DNA of 19,834 nt, taken from contig DATLAN010000628.1 in NCBI GenBank assembly GCA_035527455.1, forward strand, positions 1-19,834, read 5' to 3'. Within the stretch, counting starts at the first letter, position 1, and every line of letters begins with the position of its first letter. A program made the position numbers and the translations under genes. The notes under the pieces are model-generated. The model was not told where the DNA came from, made no database searches, and saw only the letters and a list, made by a program, of their open reading frames with translations. Shown in pieces: positions 1-6,265 of the stretch. The stretch is from DATLAN01 sp035527455. Lineage in GTDB: Bacteria; Planctomycetota; Planctomycetia; Pirellulales; Thermoguttaceae.

Positions 1-67
1 GCGGTTTGACCGGAATGTAGGGTTCGATCAGTGCCCATAGTTCATCCGTTACCAGCGGTTTGGCCAT
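1..67 (-). CDS. IS5-family transposase, N-terminal fragment (runs off left edge)
   Basis: The minus strand starts at an ATG at 67 and encodes 22 residues beginning MAKPLVTDELWALIEPYIP before the window ends. This matches the conserved opening of IS5-family (IS427-type) DDE transposases, where a W-x-x-I/L-x-P pattern follows the start. A GGAGG ribosome binding site at 74-78 lies 6 nt upstream and supports this start. The rest of the gene and the far inverted repeat are outside the window, so intactness cannot be judged. The near end of the element must lie between 68 and roughly 150, inside or just before the next reading frame. Confidence 0.75.
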   Translation of the reverse strand, partial: MAKPLVTDELWALIEPYIPVKP

Positions 68-79
68 AGCCGTGCCTCC

Positions 80-715
80 ATGCACAAGGTCCCCTGGCCC
101 AATATCGGCTACATCAATGCCATTCTGTTAGGCGCTCTTAGACTCATGCTCTGCGCCGACATGATGTCTAGCGCACTCCGCTGGACTGACCGGCTCGACG
201 GGCTTGAGGAGAAGGAGGAGACCGCAACGGTAGAGACCGACCGGCTCATGTCGATCGTGGCAGCCATCGGATGGGCGGCTGAAGCGGTTCTGCTGGTCAG
301 AAAGGGCAATGGCGAAGGCTGGGTGCGCCGGGATCTTCTTCAGCGAGCATCAGAGCAGAAGCTATGGGATGAGTGCACGGCCGGGCAGTTGTCGAGCCGA
401 CTAGCGCGCTGTTGCGCCGTTCGGGACAAGTGCTTTGCGCATTGGGATCCCAACGTAGCTCAGAAATGTGTCGACACCCTCGCGCAGCAGGACGAGCTTC
501 CCGCCGTCGTTGAGTCCGACGACGATGAGGGCAAGTTTCTCAAGGTGCGTTTTCCGTGGGCCTACATGGCTATAGCGATGCTCGTGTTCCAGACGGAGGA
601 TATTGAGGATCTCAGAAAGGAGCTTAGAGCGATCGTGAAGACGCTTGCGGATGTTAACACGCTTGTTCGGTACTTGATATTGGGCAAGCTTCAGGGCAAG
701 TTGATTCGCCCGTGA
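80..715 (+). CDS. Hypothetical protein, possible HEPN-like fold; N-terminus probably altered by IS insertion
   Basis: This 211-residue frame has no sure family. The motif AVRDKCFAHWDP (about residues 112-123) is an R-x5-H pattern of the kind found in HEPN-superfamily proteins, many of them RNases or toxin/abortive-infection components. The rest is predicted helical, with hydrophobic segments near residues 58-73 and 157-168. The first ATG at 80 has no proper ribosome binding site, and its first codons lie in the leader of the adjacent IS5 transposase. The original start may therefore have been lost, and codons up to about 145 may be IS DNA. Later ATGs at 146, 161 and 164 also lack a convincing Shine-Dalgarno. 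The HEPN assignment is a motif-level inference only. Confidence 0.5.
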   Translation: MHKVPWPNIGYINAILLGALRLMLCADMMSSALRWTDRLDGLEEKEETATVETDRLMSIVAAIGWAAEAVLLVRKGNGEGWVRRDLLQRASEQKLWDECTAGQLSSRLARCCAVRDKCFAHWDPNVAQKCVDTLAQQDELPAVVESDDDEGKFLKVRFPWAYMAIAMLVFQTEDIEDLRKELRAIVKTLADVNTLVRYLILGKLQGKLIRP

Positions 716-789
716 AACCTACGCCGCCCCAAGGACTACTCGGCATGTGGGTATCCGGCGACATTGCGGGTGGCACAATGAGAACGTCG

Positions 790-948
790 GAGAAGAAGAG
801 GTGTCAGGATTGATTCTCTTGACATGGTAAACGCCCCCAGTACCCCCGGGCCCATCGGACGATGGCGTCCCCAAACGCGTGGGCTTGGATACTACCCTTC
901 AACCGCTCGCACGCGGAAGGACGGGAGGAATTCATCCTGACACCTTTT
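790..948. repeat. MITE-like repeat, copy 1 (147-bp core 799-945)
   Basis: The core begins AGGTGTCAGGAT and ends with its exact inverse ATCCTGACACCT (934-945). A second copy of exactly the same core length lies at 3364-3510; aligned at a constant offset of 2565 bp they show 19 hand-counted mismatches and no indels (about 87% identity). Similarity also covers the purine-rich left flank at 790-798. It contains a TTGACA hexamer (819-824) but no good -10 partner and no ORF. Terminal GGTGTCAGGA/TCCTGACACC repeats with no coding capacity suggest a non-autonomous element. Its right end sits directly against the HTH remnant. Confidence 0.75.
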
Positions 949-981
949 TAACCCTCGCTGTTCGAAGCATGGAGTGCGTCT

Positions 982-1212
982 TTGCGTACTCGTGCCGATG
1001 AGGTCGCGTCGGTGACGGAACTCGCCGAGCGCCTCAACGTCGACCGTTCCTACGTCTCACGCATCCTGCGGCTCAACCTCCTCGCCCCCGACATCGTCGA
1101 AGCCATCCTCGCCGGTCGCGAGCCGAGCGGCCTTTCCCTGGCCAAGCTCACTCAGACCATCCCCGTGCTCTGGCACGAGCAGCGGGAGATGTTCGAGTTC
1201 ACATCGACGTGA
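982..1212 (+). CDS. HTH protein of resolvase-associated type, 5'-truncated remnant
   Basis: The 76-residue product contains VTELAERLNVDRSYVSRILRL, then LLAPDIVEAIL, then a proline-rich LAKLTQTIPVLWHEQ tail. This is the helix-turn-helix C-terminal half of the small protein commonly encoded beside serine recombinases and DUF2924 genes in planctomycetes and proteobacteria. The only start is a TTG at 982 without a ribosome binding site. The frame is open upstream only to a TAA at 949-951, immediately after the MITE, so the conserved arginine/tryptophan-rich N-terminus is missing or altered. No recombinase or DUF2924 gene is present. It is probably a non-functional fragment. Confidence 0.65.
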   Translation: MRTRADEVASVTELAERLNVDRSYVSRILRLNLLAPDIVEAILAGREPSGLSLAKLTQTIPVLWHEQREMFEFTST

Positions 1213-1218
1213 GCCCCA

Positions 1219-1279
1219 TGTCAACGATGCGGGTGATGGCCGGCCGATTAGGCCGTCCCGATCGACCCGCTGGTTATCA
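1219..1279 (-). repeat. Integron attC-like recombination site (kinase cassette)
   Basis: Read on the minus strand the site opens with TGATAAC (R'') and closes with GTTGACA (R', loose fit to GTTRRRY). Between them is an imperfect hairpin: GCGGGT 1229-1234 with ACCCGC 1265-1270, GAT 1235-1237 with ATC 1261-1263, GG 1238-1239 with CC 1257-1258, CGGCC 1241-1245 with GGCCG 1251-1255, loop GATTA. Unpaired bases C1259, G1260 and G1264 all lie on one arm, resembling the extrahelical bases of attC; they fall in the R''-L'' half if the cassette is on the minus strand. TGATAAC is the exact inverse of the R' (GTTATCA) of the site at 3216-3275. Confidence 0.6.
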
Positions 1280-1391
1280 ATTCAATTGTAGTTTCTGCCT
1301 CTATTGTGTAATACACACCTCCCGTTCTTGCCCGCGGGCATGTTCGCCCAGCATCGCGCCGAATTAAAGATGGGGTTCGCCGGACACTTAC

Positions 1392-3167
1392 CTACTCTTG
1401 TTTGATATACTGCAAAGCCGATCGAAATGTGTTAATAGATGTCTCTAGTGAAGGTCGGTCTGTTGGAATGATGGATAGCATTTGTTCTATCAGCTTAATG
1501 ATTGTGCTACTTACATGTGACAATGACAGGGTGACTGGTTTCTGTTTCTTTCGAATGAGTTCTTTTACGTCGTTACCTATAAGTTTCCATGGAGCCTTGC
1601 CGTTAAGCAAGAACCAAGCAATTCCCCCAAGACAGTATATATCAACCGCATGCCAGTCAATGTCACTTTCCCCTTCTATGTATTCAGGAGGAGAGTATAG
1701 TTTTGTTCCAAGGAATTGACCTGAATCTGTGATCCTGTGGTTCAGTACTTTCATGACTCCAAAATCCATGATGATTGGCGTGCGATCATTGTGCCTTATC
1801 ATTATGTTTTCTGGTTTTAAATCTCTATGACAAATTCCTTGCTCATGCAAATATTGTAGAGATTGTGCTATAGATATCATTAACATGAGGAAGTCCTGCT
1901 GATTTATACTACCGAACTGAGTTCTCCACGTATGCAAAGTCAGACCATCGATGAAATCCATTATTATGAAGTGCCGAAGTTTCTTGGCAATACTTATGAC
2001 ACCTTTATCGAGCACTTTGACAATGCCATCGACATCAATCCTACTCATAAGATTGAACTCTCTTTCGAACCGAATATCCTGCTCTCTAAATTTATCAAAG
2101 ATCCATGGCCTATAAACCTTAAGTGCTACAACGGTAGTCTTATTTTCCGCCTGTGCTTTAAAGACATTAGCTGATACCCCGCTCCCCACATGGTGTACTA
2201 TTTGATAGTTCCTTACGTGTGCACCTATGAATTCTCGCAAAGATGTCGTAAGGTATGTATCTTGAAGCGTGTAGCCTGATCGGATTTTAGAAAGATCAAG
2301 CTGCGTATCGACATAATAATGCATTAACCGATCATTTTTCTGGAACCCAATTTGCGATACACCCTTTGAAAAAAGATCTGTCATCGCCTGAGCTAACATT
2401 ACAGAGAGATCTAAATCATTATCTTCTGAGAATACGAACTCAAGTTGGCACTCAGGCCCTAAAAGCTCAAACGGTTCTTCATATTTAGACAAATAGGCAT
2501 TTGAGCATTGTGCAAGTAAATCATTCCCACCAAGATACTCTTGAAGGGCAACCTCATCAAACGGTCCATTGAAATGAAGCCTTAGCGAATCTTCGAACAG
2601 GTAGAGCCCACCAGCATTTGTACCAAGATCAATGCAGCCGAGAACATGTTCAAGGACAGTACAAAGACTTTCTAATGTCATATCGCATCTGATGCCAACT
2701 ATCTCTAAAAGCATGTCACACATTACAATGAAGTCGGCCTGTTTTTCTTTTCGCTTACGGGCCTCCTCTGCAGACGGTCGACGAATAAGTACTTCCATTG
2801 TCCGATGGCAAATAGGACAATGTGACTTTGTCCTTTGGAAATCTGAGATTCCTGCTGTAAATGCTTGTATATAATAGTGTGAGTCAATATCACAACGTAG
2901 ATGCGCTTCAAACCTTCCCTCTTCGAATACTATCAGGAACACACTCCTTCCGCATAGACAAGATGCATATCCTAGTAATTGTGACTCAGTAATACCGTAA
3001 TCAGCTTTAAGTTCGAGGAGTTTTGATGTACCCCCACAATGCGAGCAACTGACTTCTACGAGGAGTTCCTCAAATGCAATCTTCTGAGGTTTCAAGCCTG
3101 GTGGGAGTTTCGCCGAACCATCAGAGTGTCCTGTGTCTTTTTCGTAGAACCATGCTTCATTCAACAT
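1392..3167 (-). CDS. Zinc-ribbon Ser/Thr protein kinase (eukaryotic-like, Hanks type)
   Basis: This 591-residue protein has a C-terminal kinase domain (about 321-585): glycine loop VGSGVSANV (327-335), ATP lysine K350 in VALKVY, alpha-C glutamate E370, catalytic loop HRDLKPEN (447-454), metal-binding DFG (468-470), and PPE-type activation end near 493. All catalytic residues are present. The N-terminal third has paired cysteines C41/C44, C70/C72 and C117/C120, suggesting one or two zinc ribbons; residues about 145-320 match nothing I recognise. No membrane span is seen, so it is probably cytosolic. ATG at 3167 has GGGAGG at 3174-3179, 6 nt away. The gene is visibly AT-rich against its GC-rich surroundings and lies between two attC-like sites, both signs of transfer. 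Phosphorylation target unknown. Confidence 0.9.
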   Translation of the reverse strand: MLNEAWFYEKDTGHSDGSAKLPPGLKPQKIAFEELLVEVSCSHCGGTSKLLELKADYGITESQLLGYASCLCGRSVFLIVFEEGRFEAHLRCDIDSHYYIQAFTAGISDFQRTKSHCPICHRTMEVLIRRPSAEEARKRKEKQADFIVMCDMLLEIVGIRCDMTLESLCTVLEHVLGCIDLGTNAGGLYLFEDSLRLHFNGPFDEVALQEYLGGNDLLAQCSNAYLSKYEEPFELLGPECQLEFVFSEDNDLDLSVMLAQAMTDLFSKGVSQIGFQKNDRLMHYYVDTQLDLSKIRSGYTLQDTYLTTSLREFIGAHVRNYQIVHHVGSGVSANVFKAQAENKTTVVALKVYRPWIFDKFREQDIRFEREFNLMSRIDVDGIVKVLDKGVISIAKKLRHFIIMDFIDGLTLHTWRTQFGSINQQDFLMLMISIAQSLQYLHEQGICHRDLKPENIMIRHNDRTPIIMDFGVMKVLNHRITDSGQFLGTKLYSPPEYIEGESDIDWHAVDIYCLGGIAWFLLNGKAPWKLIGNDVKELIRKKQKPVTLSLSHVSSTIIKLIEQMLSIIPTDRPSLETSINTFRSALQYIKQE

Positions 3168-3173
3168 ACATAA

Positions 3174-3179
3174 CCTCCC
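3174..3179 (-). promoter_or_regulatory. Shine-Dalgarno for the kinase gene
   Basis: GGGAGG on the minus strand, 6 nt before the ATG at 3167. It fixes the kinase start and shows the leader is no longer than about 50 nt from the cassette boundary. Confidence 0.7.
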
Positions 3180-3215
3180 GGGCTTCAGCGGATATCCATG
3201 CTTAAATCCTACCTC

Positions 3216-3275
3216 TGATAACGCTGCGGCTAAGCGGCGGCGCGAAGCGCGGTCCGCTGCATGCTGTTGTTATGC
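3216..3275 (-). repeat. Integron attC-like recombination site (upstream of kinase)
   Basis: On the minus strand it opens GCATAAC (R''), closes GTTATCA (R'), and has a GCTTCGC-type centre with a stem: GCGC 3240-3243 with GCGC 3247-3250 around GAA, AGCGG 3233-3237 with CCGCT 3254-3258, and GC 3229-3230 with GC 3259-3260. The order R'', arm, GCTTCGC loop, GCTTA, GCGTTA resembles many chromosomal-integron attC sites. Its translation gives the NSMQRTALRAAA peptide that attC sites often produce in spurious ORFs. R' (GTTATCA) differs from the inverse of its own R'' (GTTATGC) in the last two bases, as expected when the next cassette supplies them. Confidence 0.65.
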
Positions 3276-3354
3276 GTGCTGTCAGAAAGGGAGCTCATCA
3301 TCGATCGCCTCTTGGCTTGGCCCGGGGGTAACGGCACGCTCGGTCGGGCGCTCC

Positions 3355-3513
3355 GAGAAGAAAAGGTGTCAGGATTAATTCTCTTGACATGGCAAACGAC
3401 CCCAGTACGCCCCGGTCCGTCGCCCGATCGCGTCCCCAAACCCGTGGGCTTGGATATCACCCTTCAACCGCTCGCACGTGGAAGGACGCCAAGCATTCAT
3501 CCAGACACCTTTC
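3355..3513. repeat. MITE-like repeat, copy 2 (147-bp core 3364-3510)
   Basis: Second copy of the element at 790-948, same orientation and identical core length. Left end AGGTGTCAGGAT (3364-3375) and right end ATCCAGACACCT (3499-3510) are inverted with one mismatch. It lies between the DUF3800 stop codon and the attC-like site. Flanks differ from copy 1 beyond about 8 bp, so this is an independent insertion or an old duplication rather than a large recent repeat. Confidence 0.75.
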
Positions 3514-3561
3514 GAACTCCACCTTTCTAACTCGGGGTGGTTTGCCTATTGGGCTCCTCCG

Positions 3562-4689
3562 TCAGGACGATGGGCCCCGAAGATACTTGAATTCATCTTC
3601 CTCCAACAACCTCAGCGTGTTGTTGCTCGCCAGTTGTATAGCTTCAGCCATTCGCTTTGCCCGAGCGACCATTGGCTCGACCTGCTTCTTGGTCCAACGA
3701 AGATATTCCAAGACATCGTCCATAGTTGAAGGGACCTTGTACCCTCTTGAATCGCTGGCTATGAGTACGTCTGCATCACGAAGTCTGGCAATCACATGAG
3801 TCTGGAACTGCCTTTTTGTCATCACCCGTGGCACCTCAGTGCTGCCGATGATCTCGGGCGCATGAACGTAGGCTTCCGCATCGATATGCCGTTTGTGGAA
3901 CAACAAGTACTTGAGGCACGATAACTGGCGTCGCACATCCTCATCCTTGCTGGCGCGATTCCTCTCAATGAACGTCTCCGCCCGCTGGTTGGCTACGCTG
4001 CTCACGAAGACATCCGCCGTCCCAACCGCGGCGGCTTGAGTCGCCTCTCGCCAGAATCCATCTCGAAGCTGAACCCATCGCGTCATAGCCTCCTTTATCT
4101 CGCTCGCCCGGGGCGAGAGCTTTTTTCTGTCGAAACAGCGCCCGAGCGACCCACAGATGACGTCGGCCGCCTGCAGGAATACTTCTTCCCGTCCCACACC
4201 CCATTCCATAGCTGAATCGCTGAAAAGCGTGTTTAAGTGATGCGTTTCCTCTAAAAAGGCCTTGAATCTGATCATGAAGTCTGACTTCCCGACTCTGTCC
4301 GCCGTAAGGTGAAGGGAGGGAAAGGTGTTGTAGAGCTCTTCATATAGCTTGCGGTTCAGGAACCTTCGGAATGGTCGCTGGAACCGCAGCCCGCTGTCCT
4401 CGCGAATCAGATCCTTGTCCACGATCAAAGCCAGCGCATGGACGCCAGCTCTGCAAAGGTCGCTGAGTATGCGCAGACGACGGTTGTCACTGCTCCCGAT
4501 GCTTGCCGACCTCATGACACCTGTCTGGAAGTGCCTGCCCCTTACGGCGTCAAGTGCCGCTCGCTGAGCATCCTCTCTCCCGTGCTCGACGATCACCCCT
4601 GCCACGATGTAGTGCGTGGACACATTGTCTATGCTAGTGTCCAGATTGGGCTGACCGTATTCATCAGCAAATGCCAGCACATCTGCCAT
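3562..4689 (-). CDS. DUF3800 domain protein
   Basis: The 375-residue product starts MADVLAFADEYG, the acidic N-terminal motif (FxDExG) of DUF3800, and continues with the family hallmarks: HALALIVDKD in the centre and VFLQAADVICGSLGR (LQxAD-xxxG), about residues 180-194. DUF3800 is considered an RNase H-like fold; its function is poorly known, and members often occur in mobile or defence-linked regions. The C-terminal 150 residues are helical, end in EEDEFKYLRG, and match nothing I recognise. I chose ATG at 4689 rather than an upstream GTG (4704) because GGAGG at 4696-4700 sits 6 nt before it. Composition is less GC-rich than the genes to the right, suggesting acquisition. It may belong to the integron array (attC-like site downstream), but no upstream boundary was found. 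Confidence 0.8.
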   Translation of the reverse strand: MADVLAFADEYGQPNLDTSIDNVSTHYIVAGVIVEHGREDAQRAALDAVRGRHFQTGVMRSASIGSSDNRRLRILSDLCRAGVHALALIVDKDLIREDSGLRFQRPFRRFLNRKLYEELYNTFPSLHLTADRVGKSDFMIRFKAFLEETHHLNTLFSDSAMEWGVGREEVFLQAADVICGSLGRCFDRKKLSPRASEIKEAMTRWVQLRDGFWREATQAAAVGTADVFVSSVANQRAETFIERNRASKDEDVRRQLSCLKYLLFHKRHIDAEAYVHAPEIIGSTEVPRVMTKRQFQTHVIARLRDADVLIASDSRGYKVPSTMDDVLEYLRWTKKQVEPMVARAKRMAEAIQLASNNTLRLLEEDEFKYLRGPSS

Positions 4690-5083
4690 GTCGGACCTCC
4701 ACACGTGCCGATTGTCGCCTCCGACGTCACACTAATCAAGAAGGGCATGTCGGTAAGATTGGTTTGCTGCGACACGGAAAGACGCGGAGGACGGGTCTCG
4801 GCCTCTACTGTTCAGGCATTCTTGCGCCGCATCTGGGAGGGATCCAAGAGCGTAACCATCTGTCACACAAAAACTTACCATCCGGCTCTCAGATCGCCGG
4901 TGGATTTGCCCGTCGAGCCCACTCCCTAGAACGTGATGGATGATAAAACGACCCGCGCATTCTCAGACGATGGTTGGCACGGTCCGGCGTGGCCGGGGCG
5001 TGAGTTCCCAAGCCGAAACTCTATAATCATGGCGACCCGCTTGGAAGCTATCCCGCTTCGGGCGTTGGAAAGGAAGGTGCATC
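4690..5083. other. Intergenic region with a possible -10 box
   Basis: No convincing gene. A TATAAT hexamer at 5022-5027 is the only promoter-like element on the plus strand; no good -35 lies 16-18 bp upstream. It would place a transcript start near 5034, ahead of the leader ORF and the methyltransferase gene. No GCATAAC-type cassette boundary or palindromic attC was found here. Confidence 0.3.
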
Positions 5084-5206
5084 ATGAAACGTCGCCAAGG
5101 CCGCAAGCCGAACGTTTGTCTCATCGGTAACGTGGTGCACCTTGTAGGAGACCCTTTGCCATGCCTGAAAACGAGAAGCGGAAATACGACGCGGACTTGC
5201 ACGTAG
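5084..5206 (+). CDS. Possible leader ORF overlapping the methyltransferase start
   Basis: A 40-codon ORF (MKRRQGRKPNVCLIGNVVH...) begins at an ATG preceded by GAAAGGAAGGTGCATC. Nearly the same context, GAAAGGAAGGTTTATC, precedes the gene at 6266, which argues that this ATG is really used. The ORF ends 45 nt inside the methyltransferase gene in another frame, so translation of the two could be coupled. The peptide resembles nothing I know. It may be an upstream regulatory ORF, a decayed gene, or chance. Confidence 0.25.
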   Translation: MKRRQGRKPNVCLIGNVVHLVGDPLPCLKTRSGNTTRTCT

Positions 5207-5964
5207 CCGAGATTTATGACCGCCACGAGACGACCGTCGAGGACATCGCGCTCGTTCGCCGACTCCTCGGCAACCGACGCAGGCTGAGGATCTTCGAGCC
5301 CTTCTGCGGCACTGGGCGAATCCTGATACCCCTGGCCCAAGACGGCCATGAGATGATCGGCCTCGATGAATCGCAGCACATGCTGGCCCGACTCAAGAGT
5401 AAGGTCGACTCACAGCCGGAGTTGGCCGACCGCATCCGACTCATTCACGCCCCCGTCTTTGCGGCCGCTTGGCCGGGCGAGATGGACGTGGTGCTGCTGG
5501 GCGGCAACTGCTTCTACGACGTGTCGAGCTGCGACGAGCAGCGGGCGCTGATTTTGCGAGCGGCCGATTCGCTGCCGTCCGGCGGGTGGGTCTTTCTGGA
5601 CAACGATGACCACCAGTCACCCACGTTACAGCCAAGCTGGCAGAAGCCGCCCGGCCAGCGGCGCAAGGCATTCCCGTCGGGAACTTGCCAGGACGGAACG
5701 GTTCTGGCGGGATCGACCGAGACGGCCTGGTTCGACGTTCGGGGGCGGTTCGTGCACTACATCCGACGGCTGACCGTAACGCACCCCCCTGCCGCGCCAG
5801 TGCACTATCAGTGGCGAGAGACCTGCCACCCAACGATCATGGCCGACTGCCTCACCTGGCTACAGGAGGCGGGCTTTGAGGTAGAGCAGACCTTCGGCGG
5901 GAAGGACGGGCGCCCCTACGGGCCGGAAACTCCGCGATGCGTCGTCTGGGCGCGGAAGAGATAA
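5161..5964 (+). CDS. Class I SAM-dependent methyltransferase
   Basis: The 267-residue protein has a Rossmann methyltransferase core: motif I RIFEPFCGTGRILIPLA (residues 43-59), acidic motif II GLDES (67-71) expected to bind the SAM ribose, and MDVVLLGGNCFYD (108-120) at the motif IV position. The C-terminal half (about 145-267) carries beta strands such as RFVHYIRRLTV and a TWLQEAGFEVEQ helix-strand, typical of small-molecule methyltransferases, ending with the usual CVVWARK strand. Substrate is unknown. AGGAG at 5146-5150 lies 10 nt upstream of the ATG, and the KYDADLHVAEIYDRH opening is typical for this subfamily. The gene is followed by a terminator, so it is probably transcribed alone or with the leader ORF. 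Confidence 0.85.
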   Translation: MPENEKRKYDADLHVAEIYDRHETTVEDIALVRRLLGNRRRLRIFEPFCGTGRILIPLAQDGHEMIGLDESQHMLARLKSKVDSQPELADRIRLIHAPVFAAAWPGEMDVVLLGGNCFYDVSSCDEQRALILRAADSLPSGGWVFLDNDDHQSPTLQPSWQKPPGQRRKAFPSGTCQDGTVLAGSTETAWFDVRGRFVHYIRRLTVTHPPAAPVHYQWRETCHPTIMADCLTWLQEAGFEVEQTFGGKDGRPYGPETPRCVVWARKR

Positions 5965-5991
5965 CTCGACTACCTGCCTGACGTGAAAAGG

Positions 5992-6024
5992 CGGGGTGGC
6001 CACTATGGTCGCCCCGTGCTTTTT
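5992..6024 (+). terminator. Rho-independent terminator after the methyltransferase gene
   Basis: Stem GGGGTGGCC (5993-6001) pairs with GGTCGCCCC (6007-6015), allowing two G-T wobbles; C5992-G6016 extends it. The loop is ACTAT, and a run of five T (6020-6024) follows. A purine stretch AAAAG before it could make it partly bidirectional. It lies 27 nt after the stop codon. Confidence 0.7.
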
Positions 6025-6102
6025 CCCGGCGCGCTACGAATCGAAGCCGACTGGCCGTCCTCAAGGCGGGCGCTGCAACCCGCGACCTACTCGGGAATTC
6101 GC

Positions 6103-6130
6103 TTGACATGGCCGTATGTTGGCTTAGACT
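6103..6130 (+). promoter_or_regulatory. Sigma-70-type promoter for the gene at 6266
   Basis: TTGACA (6103-6108), 16-bp spacer, TAGACT (6125-6130). Expected transcript start near 6137, giving a leader of about 130 nt. It is the best plus-strand promoter match in this part of the window. Confidence 0.6.
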
Positions 6131-6166
6131 CGCAGGCGGCGTTGGAAGGACGCCTCCCGGCCTGCG
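6131..6166 (+). promoter_or_regulatory. Bulged hairpin at the start of the transcript leader
   Basis: CGCAGGC (6131-6137) pairs perfectly with GCCTGCG (6160-6166), and inside it GGCGT (6138-6142) pairs with ACGCC (6150-6154) around a TGGAAGG loop, leaving a one-sided TCCCG bulge (6155-6159). It lies at the predicted 5' end of the mRNA, with no T-run after it, so it is more likely a stabilising or regulatory leader structure than a terminator. The loop contains GGAAGG, similar to the gene's own ribosome binding region. Confidence 0.45.
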
Positions 6167-6265
6167 GAAAGGGCTCAGCCCACCTCCACCGCCGAACGAT
6201 AACGACAGACCTTCTTTTCTGTCCGTGAGAGCAGGCCCCGGACGCATGCGAAAGGAAGGTTTATC

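Larger units (their letters stand above)
1225..3221 (-). mobile_element. Putative integron gene cassette carrying the kinase
   Basis: If both attC-like sites are real, crossover at G^TTATCA (3222/3221) and at the G of the distal site (1225) defines a cassette of about 2.0 kb containing only the kinase gene, in the usual gene-then-attC order on the minus strand. The cassette begins TTATCA and its own attC begins TGATAA, the matched pair expected because the last six bases of each upstream attC come from the next cassette. Kinase base composition differs sharply from the flanks. No integron integrase gene is in the window, so this would be an attC cluster without intI or part of a larger array. 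The 112-bp gap between stop codon and attC is longer than usual. Confidence 0.5.

Noticed and set aside
790..3513. The two 147-bp repeats as att sites of one integrated element
   Set aside because: They have their own terminal inverted repeats and no integrase lies between them, so two insertions of a small element explain them better.
3230..3799. Short open frames across the attC-like site and MITE copy 2
   Set aside because: They arise from non-coding repeats; the NSMQRTALRAAA peptide is a typical attC artefact.
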